A stretch of 64,000 nt of DNA from Lates calcarifer. Its lineage: Eukaryota; Chordata; Actinopteri; Centropomidae. The stretch lies in assembly GCF_001640805.2 (NCBI RefSeq), contig NC_066851.1, positions 1,502,971-1,566,970 on the forward strand, read 5' to 3'. Of this stretch, positions 60,316 through 64,000 are shown piece by piece; within the stretch, counting starts at the first letter, position 1; the number at the start of each line of letters is the position of its first letter. The notes beneath the pieces were generated by a model that saw only the letters and a program-made list of their open reading frames with translations, made no database searches and was not told where the DNA came from. A program made the position numbers and the translations under genes.

Positions 60316-62934
60316 TACAACTGAATTTAATGAACCAAACATTTTAGAAAACAGCATTTAATGGAACAGTTGAATTGAATGATCATATTGGATTTCCCTT
60401 TCCATTTCCTTAGCAAAAGAATAGTTAAAGTTAAAGCAAAAGAGGTGAAGTAATCCTGACATTTAACCTTAGTATGGGGCAACAATAATGCAACATCATA
60501 GCGTCTTTCATCATAGAATCCCCCCTGCCTAGTAGTGTCTAACAGCTCAGTGTAGATGAAACCACGGCCACTTCTGTATGATGAAAGTCCAGAACAAAAC
60601 ACTGTTTGTTTTTGTTTGTCTGTTTGTTTGTTTGCTTGTTTTTTTCAGCATACAGAATGGACCACTAGCAGATCATCAGGAGATATTCACAGAATCTGAC
60701 AAAAAGTGTATTGGACTCAAATCACTTACTCCACCTTTAAGGATTTAAAATTTTCCATCAATGAGCACTACATGTGAATTTTACATTACATTCTCTCCTG
60801 TCATCATCTATGTGGTGTAGTTTGGAAACACAGTAGAATCTAATGTTATGTATGGAAAGGCAGTGGGTATGTGCAGATGACACTGAGGCCATTCACTATG
60901 TGATTCTCCCACCCACCACATTCTTCAATCTGCCAGCACCTTGAAAGAGCTCCAACAAAGAGTTATAAATAAGACTTACTCTTGCTACTTGTCTCGTTTC
61001 ACTGGCCAACTTCACCATTCCACTCTTTTTTTTTCTTTTTAACAACACATACTTTTTTTAATCCAATACCAGCTTAGCTGATGGTGTTGTCTTTCTTTGT
61101 GATAAAAGAGTTGTTTGCAAGACCCTCACCGATGGGTCTAGCAAACTATTTTAATTGCCATCTGTGCGAAAAATGTACCTGGCGTGTTAACCGATGAAAG
61201 AACATTTAGTCAGCTCAGAGGAAAAGGGAGTAACATTTGTTCTGCTGAATTGGTGAAAGCTTAATGTATCAGCTTTCTGAATTCTTAACAGAAAAATGGA
61301 AATAACCAATTCCTGTATAGCTTCAAAATGCTCAATATCAGCTTTACAGTACATCTGGGACTAATGATAATGTAACTTTAATGAAATGTATGTTGTCTCA
61401 TTAGAAATGGTATTAATATTGGAACCAGACAGATAATAGACACTGAGGTAAAGTTTGCTTACCATTCAATCCAACTGAGATATCTCACCAGTACTAAGTC
61501 ATTATATATGGGGGACCGTTCTTGGTCAAGGTTTTGGGGGTCCTGGGTGGATGGTTTGGTTCATCAAAAGCATCTAGATGGAATTCAGACATCATTTTAT
61601 TACATCACCTCTTCTCTCTTGCTTTTTTGAGCAACAAAACATCAGGAGCCCACTGTTCGCCTCCTACTCCTACCAACAGTCAGCATTTGTTTCTTTTAAC
61701 CATGATCATGTAATTATTTTAACCTGATGAAACAAAGATTCTCTGACCTTAACAAAACAGTCATTTCAACCTAAACCACAAGGTTTCCCTAACCTTAAGA
61801 GAGAACTAATCAAAGTCAAATCAAGTTAATCATAGTGGTGTCAGATTCAGGAAGGTTTTATCTCTGCAGCAGTGATTTGTAACAGCTGTCAGATGACGTC
61901 ATCCTGGCATAAGCATAAGATCAGAAAAACCTTGTATTATTCAGGAGGGCAGTCACAAACATGGTTTCATTTGGAGAACTTGTTGCCTGATTTGTATAAA
62001 TCAGGGGAAAGCAAAAAACCAACATATGTCAAAATGTGCTTTTTCCAGTTATTATGATGGCTGCGACTACAGCCTCTACGGTTATTTTACGGCACTGGGA
62101 AATAGCTAAAGCTCCAGATTTACACGATTTGGTAAAAGCTGTATGGGATCCTATGAGTTTAAAAGGTAAAAAAAAAAAAAAAGAAGGAATGGGATTTGAC
62201 TGTGTTTTATGAAATTATATGACATGCTAAAGTGTAGTATAACAGCAAAGAGAAAAGTCAGCTGACTTAGTAATGTCAGTATGTTACATGATACATGTCA
62301 GTCTATCTATTAGATCCATTAACTAATATTAGCTGTCAGAAATTACTGGTCATGCCAGACCATAATGATCTAGCTCAAAAATCTTGAAGTATATTTAATT
62401 GTTTTTTTGTTTTTTTGCTTTTTTTGTTTGTTTGTTTGTTTTCATTTTACTGATCAAAACTTATTTTTACATTTTTTCAAAGATTTTGTTATTTTTCCTA
62501 TCACAGTATCACTTTAAAGAAATGCTGTTCTCTCTCATGTTTGTGGCTGTGAGTGACGAGATTTGTCTCTAATTGTACAAATGTAATCTAATTATGCTTT
62601 GGAACTGTGTCTTACAGGACTAACAGCAGAAAAAAGAAAAGTGGCATCATCCAGTGACCTGTTTATGTGCATTTCATGTAAATCAATGTGATGTAGATGG
62701 AAACAAGCGCTGAAGCATGCAGGCCATAATGAAGATGATCAGCAAAGCCAATGCCACATGTGTGTGGTTACCCGGTGCCTCAGTTCTGTTCAGACTTACA
62801 TTTGTATCCAGATTAGCATGGATGTCTGTTTAGCACACGACACTTGATCTCTCTTTCCTCTAGTGTTAGTCAGACAGATGTAAACAGATGCGACGTGCTG
62901 CCCTGGAGAGAGAGACACAGAGAAAAATACACAA

Positions 62935-62968
<34 letters not shown>
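62935..62968. repeat. (AG)n microsatellite
   Basis: About 14 AG units with a minor interruption. A 20-base A-run follows at 62,999-63,018. Confidence 0.9.
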
Positions 62969-63108
62969 GGGATGAAGAGGTAACCCCACCCCCCCTCCAA
63001 AAAAAAAAAAAAAAAAAAGAAGCCCAGGGCAAAGACAGACAGGCCTGGAACACGGCAAGGCAGCAATTAGACTGCTGGAAGGGGAGAGGGAGGTGTTTTG
63101 TGTGCTCT

Positions 63109-63131
63109 GTGTGTGTGTGTGTGTGTGTGTG
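63109..63131. repeat. (TG)n microsatellite
   Basis: About 11 TG units. Confidence 0.92.
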
Positions 63132-63459
63132 GTGAATGCTTTTTGACAGTTTAACAGATGTGATGTCCAAAGCTGGGCCAGGCTGTTTAGCGACGCCCTC
63201 CTGCATTAGCAGCAGGACAGAGAGGATGAGATGATGGACTTTAACGTGTTGTTGTTACTTTGCTCTTTTGTCACCTTGTGGATAGCGTGGCATAATACAG
63301 TATAAAGACAGCTGTATGTGATTGGAGGGCACAGTGAGAGGACACCAAGTAAAAGTCTCATGTTTATTCATTTCCGTTTAAGGTTAAAAGTTGCATTAAT
63401 TGTTTTATTAATATTATTATTATTGGATTACATGATTATGTGAGATATGAAAGTGGTTC

Positions 63460-63575
63460 CTGAATAAGTGAAGCTGAAGAAGCCTCTTAAATAAGAAGCG
63501 AAACAACTTGTGAAACTTAACTTTTCTTGGATAACCATGACCTGGATGACTGAGAAACTTCACAGACTCCTCTTT
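63460..63575 (+). repeat. Dispersed repeat with 'GAAGAAGCCTCTT' motif
   Basis: Contains GCTGAAGAAGCCTCTTAAAT, AGAAGCGAAACAACTTGTG and ACCATGACCTGGATGACTGA. This order of motifs is frequent in teleost genomes near the 3' ends of retroelements. The class is not assigned. Confidence 0.55.
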
Positions 63576-64000
63576 TGATCAGTTGTTTTGGTTTAACAAC
63601 CTGTAAAATCACTGTCCACTACTACATTGTTTTCTATCAAACAGCAGGCAAACACAGTTAGAGACTAGCTGATGAACATCGTGGAGCATTGAGCAGCGAA
63701 AGAGACAGACAAACCAAAGCTAAACACAGAATATTACACTGACATTAAATAGATAGTCTTTATCTGTTTTCAGTCAGGTGGGCACAATGACACTATTGAA
63801 ACAAAATGTTGTTTTAAAGATTAGTCAGTTTATTATAAAGCAGGTGTTGTTACCCTAGTTTTAGCCGTCCCTCCTTATAGTGACATTGTACTCACATAAT
63901 CAAGTGCTGAGATCCAGTAATGTACCTATATCTCTAACATTGCCCCATTGAACTACTATTTATTATTATAACAGCATTCCCAGAACTTTGCAAGTTCAGT

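Larger units (their letters stand above)
57531..64000. other. Intergenic DNA, no gene recognised
   Basis: No coding signature. The stretch holds a 28-base T-run, (AG)n, (TG)n and two dispersed repeats, listed separately, plus the motif-dense block at 58,560-58,780. Confidence 0.55.

Noticed and set aside
62796..63206. 136-codon minus-strand frame
   Set aside because: Composed of (AG)n, poly-A and (TG)n sequence read as Ser/Leu, Phe and Thr/His runs.

Overview
This window is vertebrate nuclear DNA, almost certainly from a teleost fish and probably a percomorph. The evidence is its AT-rich, gene-poor texture, many long (CA)n/(TG)n microsatellites, and fragments of repeat families typical of teleosts: tRNA-derived SINEs, Tc1/mariner pieces, L2/Rex1-type LINE pieces and several widely dispersed non-coding repeats. 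The species cannot be named from the sequence. I see no intact host protein-coding gene, rRNA or functional tRNA gene, and no CRISPR or prokaryotic feature. Recognisable coding sequence is all mobile or multicopy, and all of it is broken.

Layout. 1-19.1 kb: intergenic DNA with microsatellites, purine/pyrimidine tracts and a few dispersed repeats. 19.1-19.9 kb: a mariner transposase relic. 20-25.4 kb: dispersed repeats, the 3' end of a Tc1-like transposon and a 223-bp near-perfect palindrome. 27.4-27.95 kb: the 3' end of an L2/Rex1-like LINE. 30.8-31.3 kb: a minus-strand LINE reverse transcriptase relic. 35.1-37.6 kb: a degenerate SAMD3-like gene relic followed by a long imperfect inverted repeat. 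38.7-44.8 kb: a 6.1-kb DNA transposon. 49.0-49.9 kb: a deleted Tc1-like element and a tRNA-derived SINE. 51.7 kb, 57.2 kb, 60.0 kb and 63.5 kb: further dispersed repeats. The rest looks like a gene desert; a few blocks rich in TAATTA-type motifs or CpG could be conserved regulatory elements, but this needs alignment.

The main find is the element at 38,699-44,826. It has 32-bp terminal inverted repeats matching at 31 of 32 positions, and a perfect 6-bp AAATTT target-site duplication. It carries two convergent gene relics. On the plus strand is an integrase-type (DDE) transposase lacking its catalytic core but keeping a spliced C-terminal exon. On the minus strand is a multi-exon gene with a short SAM-like N-terminus, a basic central domain and a C-terminal HECT ubiquitin-ligase domain that retains the catalytic Cys codon. 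Both reading frames carry stops or frameshifts, and a tRNA-derived SINE has inserted into the HECT gene. So this copy is dead, but its architecture, a cut-and-paste-type element carrying its own E3-ligase-like gene, is the system worth following up. The SAMD3-like relic 1.6 kb upstream belongs to another lineage-expanded fish family and may be part of a second, older element.
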